Shown here in pieces: positions 16,701 through 26,819 of a stretch of DNA of 64,000 nt; within the stretch, counting starts at the first letter, position 1, and every line of letters starts with the position of its first letter. Below the pieces are notes generated by a model. That model worked only from the letters and a program-made list of their open reading frames with translations. It was not told where the DNA came from and ran no database searches. The position numbers and the translations under genes were made by a program. This DNA is from Fermentimonas sp. (lineage in GTDB: Bacteria > Bacteroidota > Bacteroidia > Bacteroidales > Dysgonomonadaceae): contig JADMKP010000007.1 in the NCBI GenBank assembly GCA_015478775.1, positions 310,001 to 374,000 of the forward strand, written 5' to 3'.

Positions 16701-19613
16701 GTTCTCATTATTCAACTCAATCCATCTTCGTTCTAAAAGATTGTTTTCCTGCCAAAGTTCGTATAAAACATTAACTCTTTCTGAAGCCCCCAATATTACT
16801 TCAGCGGCTTTATCTTTTGAGTAAGAATTGCTTTTTATGATAAACCAGTCGTTGGTCTTAATTGGAGGACGTTTATCTCCATAAGAGAAAACTACAAAGT
16901 CGTTTTGCGCTTCTATTGCGTTGCCTCTGTCATCCTCTGAGGTCAGTTTTAATCGATACTTACCCGACTCAAGTTTTGCAACTACCCTTTTAATTTCATC
17001 CTGATTACCAGTTTTAAACTCACCCTGAGACACTTGATTATTTATTGAATCATTCTCATGTAAGGAATAGATAGTATATATGCCACTTGCATCAATATTA
17101 GCACCATCGAGATTTTGAGCGCTTATTATTATTTCATCATCACTATTTTTCTCAAATAACGAAGGCATTTGAATAAGAAGAATCATTGAGATATCGCCAA
17201 CTGTGACAGAGTAATTGGCCACTTGAGTTTCACCATTTATATCTGTAACAACTGCCTCAACATTAAATGACAAAACAGATCTGAGAGAAGTCTGATTATC
17301 GGACTTCTCGGGAGTGAAAGTTATATTGAAATTTCCATCTTCGTCTGTTGTTGCACTGCCTTGGGTATAATGCTCTGCAGAGCCACCCCATCGCCACCAC
17401 CATGCTTGCTGACGAGTGATTGTCCATTCAACCAATGCATTCTGCAACTTAATACCAGAGAAGCTTTCGGCTTTGCCTATTAAAGTAATTTCTTCTCCGA
17501 ACTTATAAGTCTTATCAATCTTTTCGAATGTAACTTCAAATGTGGGTCGCTTATACTCCTCTACTTGAAAGTTTGCACTACCATTTTTCGTTTCTATAGT
17601 AAAAGAACCGGGCAGTGTTCCCTGTGGTATAACAAATTCACCAGATACAGACCCGTATTCATTTGTAGTTAAAGTTTGCTTTGAAATTTCACGAGAATTG
17701 GCATCTCTAAGAATAAACTCAACACTTTTTTGTGTTTGCAGTAGATGCTCATTATTATTTGATTGAGTTGATATTGCTTTAAAAAAGACAGTTTGACCAG
17801 GGCGGTACAGACTACGATCGGTAAATATGTGTGTCGACTCTCTATCTACATCCTGATTATTGGACATGTTGTAATATGCATAGGGCAATCTGCTTAACAT
17901 TAAACTATTATCATTACCCGATTCAACATTGTAGAAAACATCGTTATTGGGTATATTCTTGTGATATACTGCTAATCCGCTGGTATTGGTTGTTAAAGTC
18001 TCTACCAAAGTTAACTTTGTATCGCGCCAGTTGCCGGGTAGCTTATAGATATTAACTTTAGCATTTCTCACCGGCTTACCCGTAACTCTATCTACCACAA
18101 ATAGATCGTATTTATCCTTAGATGATAATCGAGAGAATGCAGCCAGATCAGAAACTGTAAAGAAGTAATTGGCGTTTATGCCATATGACTCTAATTTAGG
18201 TGTTGAATCAAATTCAAGCATATATATGCCCGGCACGTCTACACCAATGGTGAATGTTGTATCATTGAATAAATACTCTTCGGATTTAGGTATCGGAATA
18301 TTTATATCTTTAATGAATATTCTTTTATTATTAATCTCATAACTCGATCTCATTTGTGCCATTTGAACAACAATAGGAGAATTTATTCTATATAATTTGG
18401 CATTTAGAGATTTTATATTTCTGAAAGAGATGGTGAGCACCTTATCTGCTTTAATTGGGAAAGTTTTATTTCCTGTAATATTAAATTGAGGTTGCGTCAT
18501 TGATGAAACCCTATTTTCCAAAATAGAGATTCTACTATATTCTGGAAATTTACGTATACTATTTACCAGTAACTCATACAGCTCTTTTGTTTTAGTGGCT
18601 TTAAGAAGGCTGTCGCTTTCTTCTATGCTGTATATTTCATTTTGATATATGTTTGCAAGCTTGTCAATTACCTCAACACTTAATGAATCTTCCTCCCATT
18701 TTTGAAGCAATTTTGTGAGTTGAGATTTAGTGTTTTCTGAATTACTATTATTTAATACAGAAAGCTTCTCCAAAAGATTTAATTCTGTTAAAAGAACTGC
18801 CCCTTTATTTCCTCTATCTAACAAAGAAGAAAGTAAATTGCGGTAGGTTTCATAAACCCACAAATTGTAGTCTGAAGGTATTATATTGAAATCGATTTTA
18901 ACAAACTCTTCGGCAGACGCAAAGAGTGATTTTTGAGGAATCCCTTTTCGTGCAAGCGTTTTGCTTAGATCTTCATCAGATTCTAAAGATGCAAATACTT
19001 CTATAGCTCTGAGTGAAAGAAAATCAAACATAGTGGGATAATACTTGCGTGAATCTTTGCCAAGTTCAATAACTGCAGCGTAATCTTCTACTTTTGTATT
19101 AATCAATAGATTCTCGTTGGATAAAGAGGCGCTGAGATGCTCAACAACCTTATTATAGAATGTATTTTTGGTCCACTCCTTCATATCTGAAGGAACAAAA
19201 TCGCCAAGCTCTGTACGCTGGTTGATAGTCCATTGCTCTTTTTGATAATATTGAAGATACAGTTCTCCCAACATTGAGTGTATTACCGACTTCTCGATTT
19301 CATCACTGCTTTTTTCAAGCATCTGATTTAGGTTTAGGAAGATAGTTGTATCATTTTGATTATCAATGGATATCTGATACTTACCTTGATGTATTAATGC
19401 CTTGATTATCTGAGGGCTATTTTTTTCATTTATAGCTTTTAAAAGAATTGCATCTACAACTTTCGAAGCAGATTGTGGCAACGATTTCTTCTCAAATTCT
19501 GCTACTTCCAACCACTCTTGGGTATAACTTACATCTTTCATAATTGGTCTGTTTTGCGCCGTTACACCTAAAACAGTAGTTAATATTAATAGTACAAGGA
19601 TTACTTTTTTCAT
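13734..19613 (-). CDS. Alpha-2-macroglobulin family protein lacking the thioester
   Basis: Large secreted protein of the bacterial alpha-2-macroglobulin class, usually thought to trap proteases in the periplasm. The ATG at 19613 (MKKVILVLLILTTVLGVTAQ) opens a Sec signal peptide; the track start is a TTG five residues earlier. The mature chain of about 1940 residues has a helical N-terminal part, MG-type beta domains (FTDRSLYRPGQTVFFKA is the MG2 hallmark), a Pro/Gln/Ser linker (MAPPPAPSNAKL) and the A2M family segment FFYPQLRTNDKGETQIVFDVPENNTRWRF, then the alpha-helical toroid (GGWSWFKGFRPS). Where the thioester CxEQ motif belongs the sequence reads VLGEPTSDNAVSWF, and I find no cysteine anywhere. 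It must work without a thioester. It follows the PEP-binding protein gene by 57 bases. Confidence 0.9.
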   Translation of the reverse strand: MKKVILVLLILTTVLGVTAQNRPIMKDVSYTQEWLEVAEFEKKSLPQSASKVVDAILLKAINEKNSPQIIKALIHQGKYQISIDNQNDTTIFLNLNQMLEKSSDEIEKSVIHSMLGELYLQYYQKEQWTINQRTELGDFVPSDMKEWTKNTFYNKVVEHLSASLSNENLLINTKVEDYAAVIELGKDSRKYYPTMFDFLSLRAIEVFASLESDEDLSKTLARKGIPQKSLFASAEEFVKIDFNIIPSDYNLWVYETYRNLLSSLLDRGNKGAVLLTELNLLEKLSVLNNSNSENTKSQLTKLLQKWEEDSLSVEVIDKLANIYQNEIYSIEESDSLLKATKTKELYELLVNSIRKFPEYSRISILENRVSSMTQPQFNITGNKTFPIKADKVLTISFRNIKSLNAKLYRINSPIVVQMAQMRSSYEINNKRIFIKDINIPIPKSEEYLFNDTTFTIGVDVPGIYMLEFDSTPKLESYGINANYFFTVSDLAAFSRLSSKDKYDLFVVDRVTGKPVRNAKVNIYKLPGNWRDTKLTLVETLTTNTSGLAVYHKNIPNNDVFYNVESGNDNSLMLSRLPYAYYNMSNNQDVDRESTHIFTDRSLYRPGQTVFFKAISTQSNNNEHLLQTQKSVEFILRDANSREISKQTLTTNEYGSVSGEFVIPQGTLPGSFTIETKNGSANFQVEEYKRPTFEVTFEKIDKTYKFGEEITLIGKAESFSGIKLQNALVEWTITRQQAWWWRWGGSAEHYTQGSATTDEDGNFNITFTPEKSDNQTSLRSVLSFNVEAVVTDINGETQVANYSVTVGDISMILLIQMPSLFEKNSDDEIIISAQNLDGANIDASGIYTIYSLHENDSINNQVSQGEFKTGNQDEIKRVVAKLESGKYRLKLTSEDDRGNAIEAQNDFVVFSYGDKRPPIKTNDWFIIKSNSYSKDKAAEVILGASERVNVLYELWQENNLLERRWIELNNENKLFSFPYKEEYKNGVSLMLTYIKDQKFYSHKAELRPKKEQDEIKVKLDVFRDKIIPGGKEEWRISITDTLGNPRAAEVLASMYDFSLDNIYPSHPWNLSLYNFDRYISMRMLTIDLSFNKENANAYYPISFKEVTSFEYDRFNWFGFSFYSGQGIMIRGTRSLDASADNIVVGYAQLNKAEVATESSMAPPPAPSNAKLDNQVDSQAGSQTQAPQIRRNFNETAFFYPQLRTNDKGETQIVFDVPENNTRWRFRVLAHDKKLNYATAEAFTVSQKKLMITPNMPRFLRQGDRVSISTKISNLSDSVQQGKVRMEFFNPVTDEIIDNILLDNIEQSFTLNPAASTDANWMFDVPDNIDVIGIRIIAQSNLFSDGEQHALAILPNRMLVTESMRMDLNGDETKTFNFDKLNSNSLTQENYRLTLEFTSNPAWYAVQALTVLGEPTSDNAVSWFAAFYANSIGAHIGKAYPRVSALIDSWKKQGGNEETLLSNLEKNEELKNILLQETPWVLDAKNETEQKEKLSLLFDLNRNRNITQTALLRLQDLQTTEGGWSWFKGFRPSISITQYILYGFNQLTGLNIDIDSDQVNSMKLNAIKYIDAEAIRRFESLKKYNKDWKNIKSISTTDLEYLFVRSSYNQHQMDKEVSELYNFYLSVVEKNWTSYGLYERSLIARLMNKKNNTRVLQDIIKSYREHSVVSDEMGMYWPNNRANVFMSQSSISVHTFIMDAFKIGGATNDEIDNLKKWLLKQKQTQLWESTHATADAVYALLSSGSDWFSVDGTTKVTLGNKLVEPKSSELGTGYFKEAWSRTEISPDMANVSVTHKGNSPSWGALYLQYFEDMDKIQKSDGSLDIEKMMFVEVTTPEGQRLMSISEERSLKVGDKVTVRLTVRSDRDMEFIHLKDLRASSFEPVNQVSGLKWQNGLMYYQTSTDASTNFYFDNLPKGTYVLEYSVYVTRKGNYSSGIATILSMYAPEFTSHTEGNRVEVTD

Positions 19614-19670
19614 ATTGATATTTTTCAATTATATACTTCATATAGACAAATGAATGGTAAATGTATAGTT

Positions 19671-22649
19671 TTATGGTTTTAACACCACTCCCATTCTTTT
19701 TTTGCCGTTTATTTTTATGATAATCGGACTTTCAAATTTAACGTGACGCACAAACTCGGTTTCATATTCTGCCGGCTGTTCATTTAAATAGCTCTCATTG
19801 AATAGACCTTCATTATGCATAAAAGGATTAATCGTGAAGTAACCAACACCGAAAGAAGTAAGATTTTGGAAAAAGTGTGTTCCTTGACTGGGCTCTATAC
19901 GATAGCTCTCGATACCCGACTCTACAATTACTCGTGCTTGTGAGATATGAGGCCATTTTACTGGAATTCCTAACCATGGGTCTGAAGAGCCCCACCTGCC
20001 CGGACCGACAAGCACATAGTTGTTTCCATTTTGTATGAATTTTGTGTTAAGTGCTTCAATCTCTCTTGCTATAAGTGGATTTTTTGATGCATTAAAACTA
20101 CTGCTTTTAACATATACTATATCACAGACATCATCTGATATTCCATTGCCAAGAGCATTTTTTGAAAATAAAATTGCGGTATCCAATTCTACTTCCTCAA
20201 GATTTTCGTGCATGACTTCTCTGTTGTCAACAATTGGTCTTATTTGTAGAACATAAAATGTGGCATTTTTTTGATCCTGTATATCTACTGCAAATTCTAT
20301 CTCTACCGGTCTCCCCATCTCCTTTTGCCCTGCTTTTAGTAATTTGACAAAAGTTTCTGCTAACGGAAAAGTATCGTGTTGTAATATATTTGCAAATGAT
20401 ATAATCTTTCTGCCTCCTTCGTAATAACCATCGCGAATAATCTGATCTTGAGGATCGTAAGTGGAGGCAACATATTTTAATGGGCTTGTATTATCGGCCA
20501 TCTTGAGACGTGATTTTACTAGATTGAAACTGTCATCAACAGTAAAATCTTTTGACACCGAATCGAGGTCTAAGGCATAAAACTGTGTTTGTGTCTCTTT
20601 TAATGCCAGATCGAGTGAACTTAATTGCAGAATGTTGGACGTATGCATAGGCGAAAAACGTAGTCCAGTATTACCATCTACAATATACTTGCCCAAACCG
20701 AATGCCATATTTATGATACCATCTTCAGATTTTTCGTTTCCAATTGGATAATAATTGATAGAACGGGCTACACCAGAAATAGCAGGGTAATATAGATTAT
20801 CATATTTTGAACCAACCACCTCTTGTAACACAATTGCCATTTTTTCCTGATCGATAAGGTTTTGAGTGGCCGACATATACGCTTTGCTATCTTTATAGAA
20901 GACAGATGCATAAACAGCTTTAACTGCATCGCTTAAAAGACGCACCATTACATATTTATCATTTACGTATGGTATCATGTATGTTGAGTAAATACCGGCA
21001 AATGGCTGATACTGTGAATCTTCGAGCAAGCTGGATGATCGAATGGCGATTGGTGATTCTATTGCTTCAAAAAACACTAAAAAATCACTTACAAGCCTCT
21101 TTGGTAATTTAGCGGCAAGAAACTGTTTGAGTATTTGTTCATCTGGGCTATCGGCAAGCGCCGATTCGTAAAGCTGGTTTGCCTCCATAAACTCATCAAA
21201 AATATCTGTACAGAGCACAACAGTTTTTGGTGTAGTTACAGGAAGATTAGTATGATTATTAAGTTCGAGATGAGTTTTTACCATATAACCAATAAAAGCT
21301 AGCCCTCTTCCTTTACCTCCGAGTGAGCCTTCGCCAATTCTTGCGAAATTTGAATATTGATCGAATCTGTCTTTCTCAAAAACTGCTACAACACCAGTGT
21401 TTTTCATCCTACGGTATTGTACGATAGTTGCATATATTAATTCACGTGCATCGTTCATATTGGCATACTCAGAAACATCAATTTTTTTGAGCATCTCGGC
21501 AACGGGAAACATGGCACGTGAATAGAAAAAGCGTGAGAAATGATTGTGTGAAAGGTGGTAGTAAAGAGAATCATCGGGTATATTTCTAATATTCATTTGA
21601 AGCTCCTTAAGATTTCTGATACGGAAAATCTCTTTACCTGTACCCGGATCGGAAATAATGAAATCCCCAAATCCAAGGTTCTCTTTAATAGCCTTGTAAA
21701 GATCTTGTGGAAATGTTTTTGAGTTTTTATCTATGAAAAGATCTTGTGTGTTCTCAATATATTTACGGTTGTCAGATTCTGAAGAAGTATATATAAAAGG
21801 TATGTCAGGGTCTATTGATCTTATCCATTCGCCTAATTTCATTCCTGCCAATTTATCTTTCACTCCATCGCGATTAAAACTCATATCGCTTATTACTCCA
21901 AGCATATTATCTCCATACTTTTTGTAGTATGATACTGCCTCTTCATAATTTCGGGCAAGTAAAATTTTAGGACGACCCCTCATTCTGAGCATTTGGAGGT
22001 GATCGTTTAGAGCCTCTTTTGAAAAGTCTTTTGATTCAGAAAGCACAAATTTATAAAGCAGTGATAGTGCCGAAGAATAAAAACGAACTGAATCTTCTAC
22101 AAGCATAATAGTTTGAACACCAACTGTGCTAACGTCATGCTCCACATTTATGCTATCTTCTATAAGTTTAATTATTGCTAAGAGCAAATCGGTATCTCCC
22201 AACCAGCTAAATACATAGTCGATACCACTTAAATCTTCTCTGCTGAGCGACTTTGTAACTGCTTTTGAGAAAGGTGTTAAAAGAACAACAGGTATTCGTG
22301 GATATAGCTCTTTCAATTGCTTTGCAAGCATAAAAGTATCGCTGCTATCCATATTTGGCATACAAATAATTAACTCATAATTGCTGTATTTTAATTCGGC
22401 CAGCGCTTCTTTGTTACTGCTTACTTGGGTAAAGCGAGGTGGATATCGGAGGTTAAGAGAGGTATATTCATTGAATATTTGTTCATCTACTCGCCCATCA
22501 TCTTCGAGTATGAACATATCGTATCTTGAAGCCACCATAAGTATATTATAAATACGCTTATTCATCAAATTCACGAAAGGGGTATCTCTAAATCTTAGCT
22601 GGCTTATATCGTGGGCTCTAATTACCGAGTTGGAAGTTTTCAGTTTCAT
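19671..22649 (-). CDS. Fusion of receiver-like domains with a PEP-synthase-type ATP-grasp domain
   Basis: A 992-residue cytoplasmic protein. Residues about 33-160 form a CheY-like fold whose acceptor aspartate appears replaced (YELIICMPNMD). Residues about 175-325 form a second receiver with LVEDS and a possible acceptor in VISDMSF. A linker follows, then from about 430 the PEP/pyruvate-binding ATP-grasp domain of PEP synthase: GEGSLGGKGRGLAFI, then ESPIAIRSSSLLEDSQYQPFAGIYSTYM, QEVVG and VEIEFAVDI. The phosphohistidine and PEP-utilising barrel domains of a full PEP synthase are absent, so it cannot be a normal PEP synthase. Similar proteins are annotated in Bacteroidota only as PEP/pyruvate-binding domain proteins. 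A signal-controlled nucleotide-dependent phosphotransferase is my inference. Confidence 0.85.
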   Translation of the reverse strand: MKLKTSNSVIRAHDISQLRFRDTPFVNLMNKRIYNILMVASRYDMFILEDDGRVDEQIFNEYTSLNLRYPPRFTQVSSNKEALAELKYSNYELIICMPNMDSSDTFMLAKQLKELYPRIPVVLLTPFSKAVTKSLSREDLSGIDYVFSWLGDTDLLLAIIKLIEDSINVEHDVSTVGVQTIMLVEDSVRFYSSALSLLYKFVLSESKDFSKEALNDHLQMLRMRGRPKILLARNYEEAVSYYKKYGDNMLGVISDMSFNRDGVKDKLAGMKLGEWIRSIDPDIPFIYTSSESDNRKYIENTQDLFIDKNSKTFPQDLYKAIKENLGFGDFIISDPGTGKEIFRIRNLKELQMNIRNIPDDSLYYHLSHNHFSRFFYSRAMFPVAEMLKKIDVSEYANMNDARELIYATIVQYRRMKNTGVVAVFEKDRFDQYSNFARIGEGSLGGKGRGLAFIGYMVKTHLELNNHTNLPVTTPKTVVLCTDIFDEFMEANQLYESALADSPDEQILKQFLAAKLPKRLVSDFLVFFEAIESPIAIRSSSLLEDSQYQPFAGIYSTYMIPYVNDKYVMVRLLSDAVKAVYASVFYKDSKAYMSATQNLIDQEKMAIVLQEVVGSKYDNLYYPAISGVARSINYYPIGNEKSEDGIINMAFGLGKYIVDGNTGLRFSPMHTSNILQLSSLDLALKETQTQFYALDLDSVSKDFTVDDSFNLVKSRLKMADNTSPLKYVASTYDPQDQIIRDGYYEGGRKIISFANILQHDTFPLAETFVKLLKAGQKEMGRPVEIEFAVDIQDQKNATFYVLQIRPIVDNREVMHENLEEVELDTAILFSKNALGNGISDDVCDIVYVKSSSFNASKNPLIAREIEALNTKFIQNGNNYVLVGPGRWGSSDPWLGIPVKWPHISQARVIVESGIESYRIEPSQGTHFFQNLTSFGVGYFTINPFMHNEGLFNESYLNEQPAEYETEFVRHVKFESPIIIKINGKKRMGVVLKP

Positions 22650-22716
22650 ATACTCAACACTTTTATATTAATTATCAAATATATATCAAATAATGTAATC
22701 TGTATTATTTTGCATC

Positions 22717-22724
22717 CAAAGTTA
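22717..22724 (-). promoter_or_regulatory. Candidate -7 box for the receiver/ATP-grasp gene
   Basis: CAAAGTTA gives TAACTTTG on the minus strand, a TAnnTTTG match about 68 bases before the start. A second match, TATATTTG, is at 22676-22683. I cannot choose between them. Confidence 0.35.
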
Positions 22725-22822
22725 CAATGTAATGGTTTAAAATGGTGGATTAATGTTTGTTTATTGATTTATAAATAGTATAATTATAACTAATAGGATT
22801 TCCATGAATCATTTTTTTTATC

Positions 22823-22830
22823 TATTTTTG
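22823..22830 (+). promoter_or_regulatory. Candidate -7 box for the lytic transglycosylase gene
   Basis: TATTTTTG matches TAnnTTTG and lies 26 bases before the ATG at 22857, allowing a short leader. The track's TTG start at 22851 would leave less room. Confidence 0.4.
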
Positions 22831-22856
22831 GTTTAATAATAAAACCACTTTTGAAA

Positions 22857-23831
22857 ATGAAGAAATCTCTTTTTATCTCAATATTTATATTTTTTGCCAT
22901 CCTTGCTACTGCATTTGTTCTGCTTACTGCAGGCAAAGAGCTTGAGAAGATGGAATCTGAAAAGCCACATGTACTTTCGATGACTGCTTCGGTGGAAATT
23001 CCCGAGAAAATGAATTTCGCCGGTGAAGAAATTATATTCGACAGATATGACAAGCGTGAGAGAATGGATAGGGAGTTAAATAGCTTTACCTACTTTCATT
23101 CTACTACACTGTTGCTCTTCAAACGTGCCAATCGTCTTTTCCCTATAATTGAACCTATACTTAAAAGAGAAGGAGTGCCCGATGATTTGAAGTATTTGGC
23201 AGTTATTGAGAGTAGCCTCGACTGGAGAGCAGTTTCTCCTGCTAATGCTGTAGGATTGTGGCAGTTTTTACAAACAACCGGCAGAGAGCATGGTCTGGAA
23301 GTGAGAACTGATGTGGATGAGCGTTATCATGTAGAAAAATCGACAGTTGCTGCTACTAAATATTTAATGGATGCATATCGCAGATATGGGTCATGGAGTG
23401 CCGCAACAATGGCATACAATGGGGGTCAGGGTAGAATAACCAATTCATTGAGCAATCAGCGTGCTGAAGAAGCACTTGACTTGTGGCTTGTTGAGGAAAC
23501 CTCGAGATATTACTACAGGATGATGGCTATTAAACAGATATTTGAGCATCCCAGACAGTATGGGTTTGTAATTAAACCTGAGCATCTTTATAAACCAATG
23601 GATTTTAAGAGGGTTACAATTACAAATTCAATCCCCGATTTAGTTGCATTTGCAAGGGATAATAACATTACGTATGCACAACTAAAAGATTTCAACTCAT
23701 GGCTAAGAAGCGATAAGCTGAATAATGCTTCTGGTAAATCTTACACATTACTAATACCAACCAAAGACGATCTCTACTACAAAAGTGGAGATAGACCAAA
23801 GGTTCACAATCCTGTATGGGTTAGTGAATAA
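22857..23831 (+). CDS. Membrane-anchored lytic transglycosylase, SLT/MltD-like
   Basis: Peptidoglycan lytic transglycosylase that cleaves the MurNAc-GlcNAc bond with 1,6-anhydro product formation, in the periplasm. The ATG at 22857 gives MKKSLFISIFIFFAILATAFVLL, one N-terminal membrane segment or uncleaved signal. The SLT domain begins at about residue 90; YLAVIESSLDWRAVSPANAVGLWQF carries the catalytic glutamate in the usual ES context, and AYNGGQGRI is the third SLT motif. The C-terminal VTITNSIPDLVAFARDNNITYAQLKDFNSWL resembles a degenerate LysM-like or MltD C-terminal part, without clear repeats. At 324 residues it is short for MltD. uvrA follows after 32 bases. Confidence 0.88.
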   Translation: MKKSLFISIFIFFAILATAFVLLTAGKELEKMESEKPHVLSMTASVEIPEKMNFAGEEIIFDRYDKRERMDRELNSFTYFHSTTLLLFKRANRLFPIIEPILKREGVPDDLKYLAVIESSLDWRAVSPANAVGLWQFLQTTGREHGLEVRTDVDERYHVEKSTVAATKYLMDAYRRYGSWSAATMAYNGGQGRITNSLSNQRAEEALDLWLVEETSRYYYRMMAIKQIFEHPRQYGFVIKPEHLYKPMDFKRVTITNSIPDLVAFARDNNITYAQLKDFNSWLRSDKLNNASGKSYTLLIPTKDDLYYKSGDRPKVHNPVWVSE

Positions 23832-23863
23832 ACTTTTAAGGTTATCAATCGTTAATACATATT

Positions 23864-26686
23864 ATGAATTCTGAAACAGAACAGATACATGTGTATGGTG
23901 CCCGTGTACACAATTTAAAAAATATTGATGTTACAATTCCACGCGACTCGCTTACCGTAATTACCGGTTTGAGTGGAAGTGGAAAATCATCTCTTGCATT
24001 TGACACCATTTTTGCTGAGGGACAGCGACGTTATATTGAAACATTTTCGGCATATGCTCGTGGATTCCTTGGGAAGATGGAACGCCCGGATGTGGATAAA
24101 ATAACCGGACTTAGCCCTGTAATCTCAATAGAACAGAAAACTACTAACAAGAATCCCCGCTCAACAGTTGGAACTTCAACTGAGGTTTATGATTTCCTGC
24201 GACTACTTTTTGCGCGTGCAGGTGAGGCATACTCGTACCTTACCGGTGAAAAGATGGTTAAGTATACAGATGAGCAGATTCTTGAACTAATTCTTGAGAA
24301 ATATATTGGAAAGAAAATATATATTCTTGCACCTGCAGTAAGAAATAGAAAAGGTCATTACAAAGAACTTTTTGAGCAGATTCGCAAAAAAGGGTACTTA
24401 AATGTTAGGGTGGATGGTGAAGTAAAAGAGATTTTGCCCGGAATGAAAGTGGACAGATACAAGAATCACAGTATTGAAATATTGATTGACAAATTAGTTG
24501 TATCTAATAAATTTGCTGATAAGCTTAAGGCTAGTGTTAGAACTGCAATGAAGCAGGGGTCGGGACTTATTATGATTCAGGATGTTGAGGCCGGTGAAGT
24601 AAGGCATTATAGCAGAAGTTTAATGTGCCCATCAACTGGTCTTTCTTATAGTGAACCTGCTCCACACAACTTTTCATTCAACTCTCCACAAGGTGCTTGT
24701 CCCAAATGCAAAGGTATTGGAACAGTAGATCAGGTAGATGCGGAAAAGATTATTCCAAATCCTGAGCTAAGCATTGCTGCAGGAGGAATTATACCGCTTG
24801 GTAAGGAGAAAAGCAATATGCTTTTTTGGCAAATTACAGCCATCTGTGAGAAGTATGGCGTAACTCTTAAAACTCCAATCAACATGATTCCTGAAGAGGC
24901 TATGGAAGAGATTCTATACGGCACTAACGAACGATTGAAGATAAAAAATGAGTCTTTGGGCAACTCAAACTATATGGTTAGCTACGAAGGGGTGGCAAAA
25001 TATATTGAGATGCAGCAGGAAGAGGATGCTTCGGCAACAGCACAGAAATGGGCGGGACAATTTATCACAACTTCTATTTGCCCCGAATGTAGTGGTCAAC
25101 GGTTAAATAAAGAGGCACTTCATTTTAAGATAAACGATAAAAACATTTCTCAGCTTGCAGATATGGATATCCAGTCGTTATACGATTGGTTTGCAGATTC
25201 TGACACTGAAGTTTCTGAAAGACAGCGCTTAATAGCTGTTGAAATAAAAAAAGAGATAATGACCCGACTACAATTTCTGCTTGATGTGGGTCTGGATTAT
25301 CTATCGCTCTCTAGAGCTTCTGCATCTCTTTCGGGTGGTGAAAGTCAAAGAATTAGACTTGCCACTCAAATTGGCTCGCAGCTTGTAAATGTTTTATATA
25401 TTTTGGATGAACCAAGCATTGGGCTTCACCAGAGAGACAATCACCGACTTATCAATTCACTCAAAAAATTGCGTGATTCGGGCAATTCTGTAGTTGTGGT
25501 AGAGCATGATAAAGATATGATGCTTGCATCAGACTATATAGTAGACATGGGCCCTTTTGCCGGTATAAAAGGAGGTGACGTTGTATTTGAAGGTATCCCA
25601 TCTGAGATGCTTAAAAAGAACACCTTAACCTCTAACTACCTCAACGGAAAGCTGGAAATTGCTATCCCCGAAAAAAGGAGAAAAGGGAACGGAAACTATT
25701 TGATTATAGAAGGTGCATCAGGCAACAACTTGAAAAATGTAACTGCTAAATTCCCTCTTGGAACACTAATAAGTGTGACAGGAGTTTCTGGTAGTGGAAA
25801 ATCAACTCTTATAAATGAAACACTACAACCAATTCTTAGTCAAAAGTTTTATCGCTCACTAAAAGATCCTCTTGAATTTAAATCTGTAAAGGGTATAGAG
25901 CATTTGGATAAAGTTGTTAGTGTAGATCAATCTCCTATTGGCAGAACTCCTCGTTCTAACCCGGCTACATATACCGGTGTTTTTTCTGATATAAGAAACC
26001 TGTTTGTAAATATGCCTGAAGCAAAAATAAGAGGATACAAACCGGGCAGATTTTCATTTAATGTAAAAGGTGGAAGGTGTGAGAAATGTAAAGGAAACGG
26101 CTATAAAACTATAGAAATGAATTTCCTGCCAGATGTGATGGTTCCATGTGAAGAGTGTAGAGGAAAGAGGTACAACCGCGAAACATTGGAAGTACGTTAT
26201 AAAGGAAACTCGATTGCTGATGTTCTTGATTTAACCATTAATGCAGCAGTTGATTTTTTTGAGAATATACCTAATATATTGCATAAGATTAAGGTTCTGC
26301 AAGAGGTGGGACTTGGATACATAAAACTTGGACAATCGTCAACAACTCTTTCGGGTGGTGAGAGCCAGCGTGTGAAGCTTGCAACTGAACTTGCTAGAAT
26401 TGATACTGGTAGCACTCTTTATATTTTGGATGAACCCACAACAGGTTTGCATTTTGAAGATATCAGAGTTTTACTAACAGTATTAAATAAGCTTGTGGAT
26501 AAAGGCAATACTGTAATTGTAATTGAGCATAATCTTGATATAATAAAATGTGCAGATTATATTATTGACCTGGGTCCTGAAGGTGGTGAAAGAGGTGGAA
26601 CAATACTTGCTACAGGTACACCCGAAGTGATTGTCAAAAGTAAAGAAAGCTTTACCGCCAAGTTTCTTTTAGAAGAATTGAAGTAA
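23864..26686 (+). CDS. uvrA: Excinuclease ABC subunit A
   Basis: ATPase and damage-sensing subunit of the UvrABC nucleotide excision repair complex in the cytoplasm. At 940 residues it is full length. Two ABC modules are visible: Walker [10 protein letters not shown] at about residue 34 with its signature [17 protein letters not shown], and Walker [10 protein letters not shown] at about residue 640 with [15 protein letters not shown]. Zinc-finger cysteines occur as [16 protein letters not shown] and [10 protein letters not shown]...CEECRGKRY. Opening residues [20 protein letters not shown] are classic. No second uvrA or uvrB is nearby. Confidence 0.98.
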   Translation: MNSETEQIHVYGARVHNLKNIDVTIPRDSLTVITGLSGSGKSSLAFDTIFAEGQRRYIETFSAYARGFLGKMERPDVDKITGLSPVISIEQKTTNKNPRSTVGTSTEVYDFLRLLFARAGEAYSYLTGEKMVKYTDEQILELILEKYIGKKIYILAPAVRNRKGHYKELFEQIRKKGYLNVRVDGEVKEILPGMKVDRYKNHSIEILIDKLVVSNKFADKLKASVRTAMKQGSGLIMIQDVEAGEVRHYSRSLMCPSTGLSYSEPAPHNFSFNSPQGACPKCKGIGTVDQVDAEKIIPNPELSIAAGGIIPLGKEKSNMLFWQITAICEKYGVTLKTPINMIPEEAMEEILYGTNERLKIKNESLGNSNYMVSYEGVAKYIEMQQEEDASATAQKWAGQFITTSICPECSGQRLNKEALHFKINDKNISQLADMDIQSLYDWFADSDTEVSERQRLIAVEIKKEIMTRLQFLLDVGLDYLSLSRASASLSGGESQRIRLATQIGSQLVNVLYILDEPSIGLHQRDNHRLINSLKKLRDSGNSVVVVEHDKDMMLASDYIVDMGPFAGIKGGDVVFEGIPSEMLKKNTLTSNYLNGKLEIAIPEKRRKGNGNYLIIEGASGNNLKNVTAKFPLGTLISVTGVSGSGKSTLINETLQPILSQKFYRSLKDPLEFKSVKGIEHLDKVVSVDQSPIGRTPRSNPATYTGVFSDIRNLFVNMPEAKIRGYKPGRFSFNVKGGRCEKCKGNGYKTIEMNFLPDVMVPCEECRGKRYNRETLEVRYKGNSIADVLDLTINAAVDFFENIPNILHKIKVLQEVGLGYIKLGQSSTTLSGGESQRVKLATELARIDTGSTLYILDEPTTGLHFEDIRVLLTVLNKLVDKGNTVIVIEHNLDIIKCADYIIDLGPEGGERGGTILATGTPEVIVKSKESFTAKFLLEELK

Positions 26687-26717
26687 TTATATTTAGTAAA
26701 ATCACTTTCATAATGAG

Positions 26718-26729
26718 TTTAACGTTAAA
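26718..26729 (+). promoter_or_regulatory. Palindrome upstream of tpx
   Basis: TTTAACGTTAAA is a perfect 12-bp palindrome in the uvrA-tpx gap. It may be an operator, but 12-bp AT-rich palindromes can arise by chance and no promoter is clear next to it. Confidence 0.25.
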
Positions 26730-26819
26730 ATACAAATTTGTTTGAACTTTTTAAACAGACCCATTGTTTACTAATTGAAATAAGCATAATATATATATTA
26801 TTATAGTTTTTAAGAAGAT

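Noticed and set aside
26687-26819. Tried to read a promoter for tpx
   Set aside because: No TAnnTTTG match at a sensible distance; tpx may be read from upstream or use a divergent promoter.
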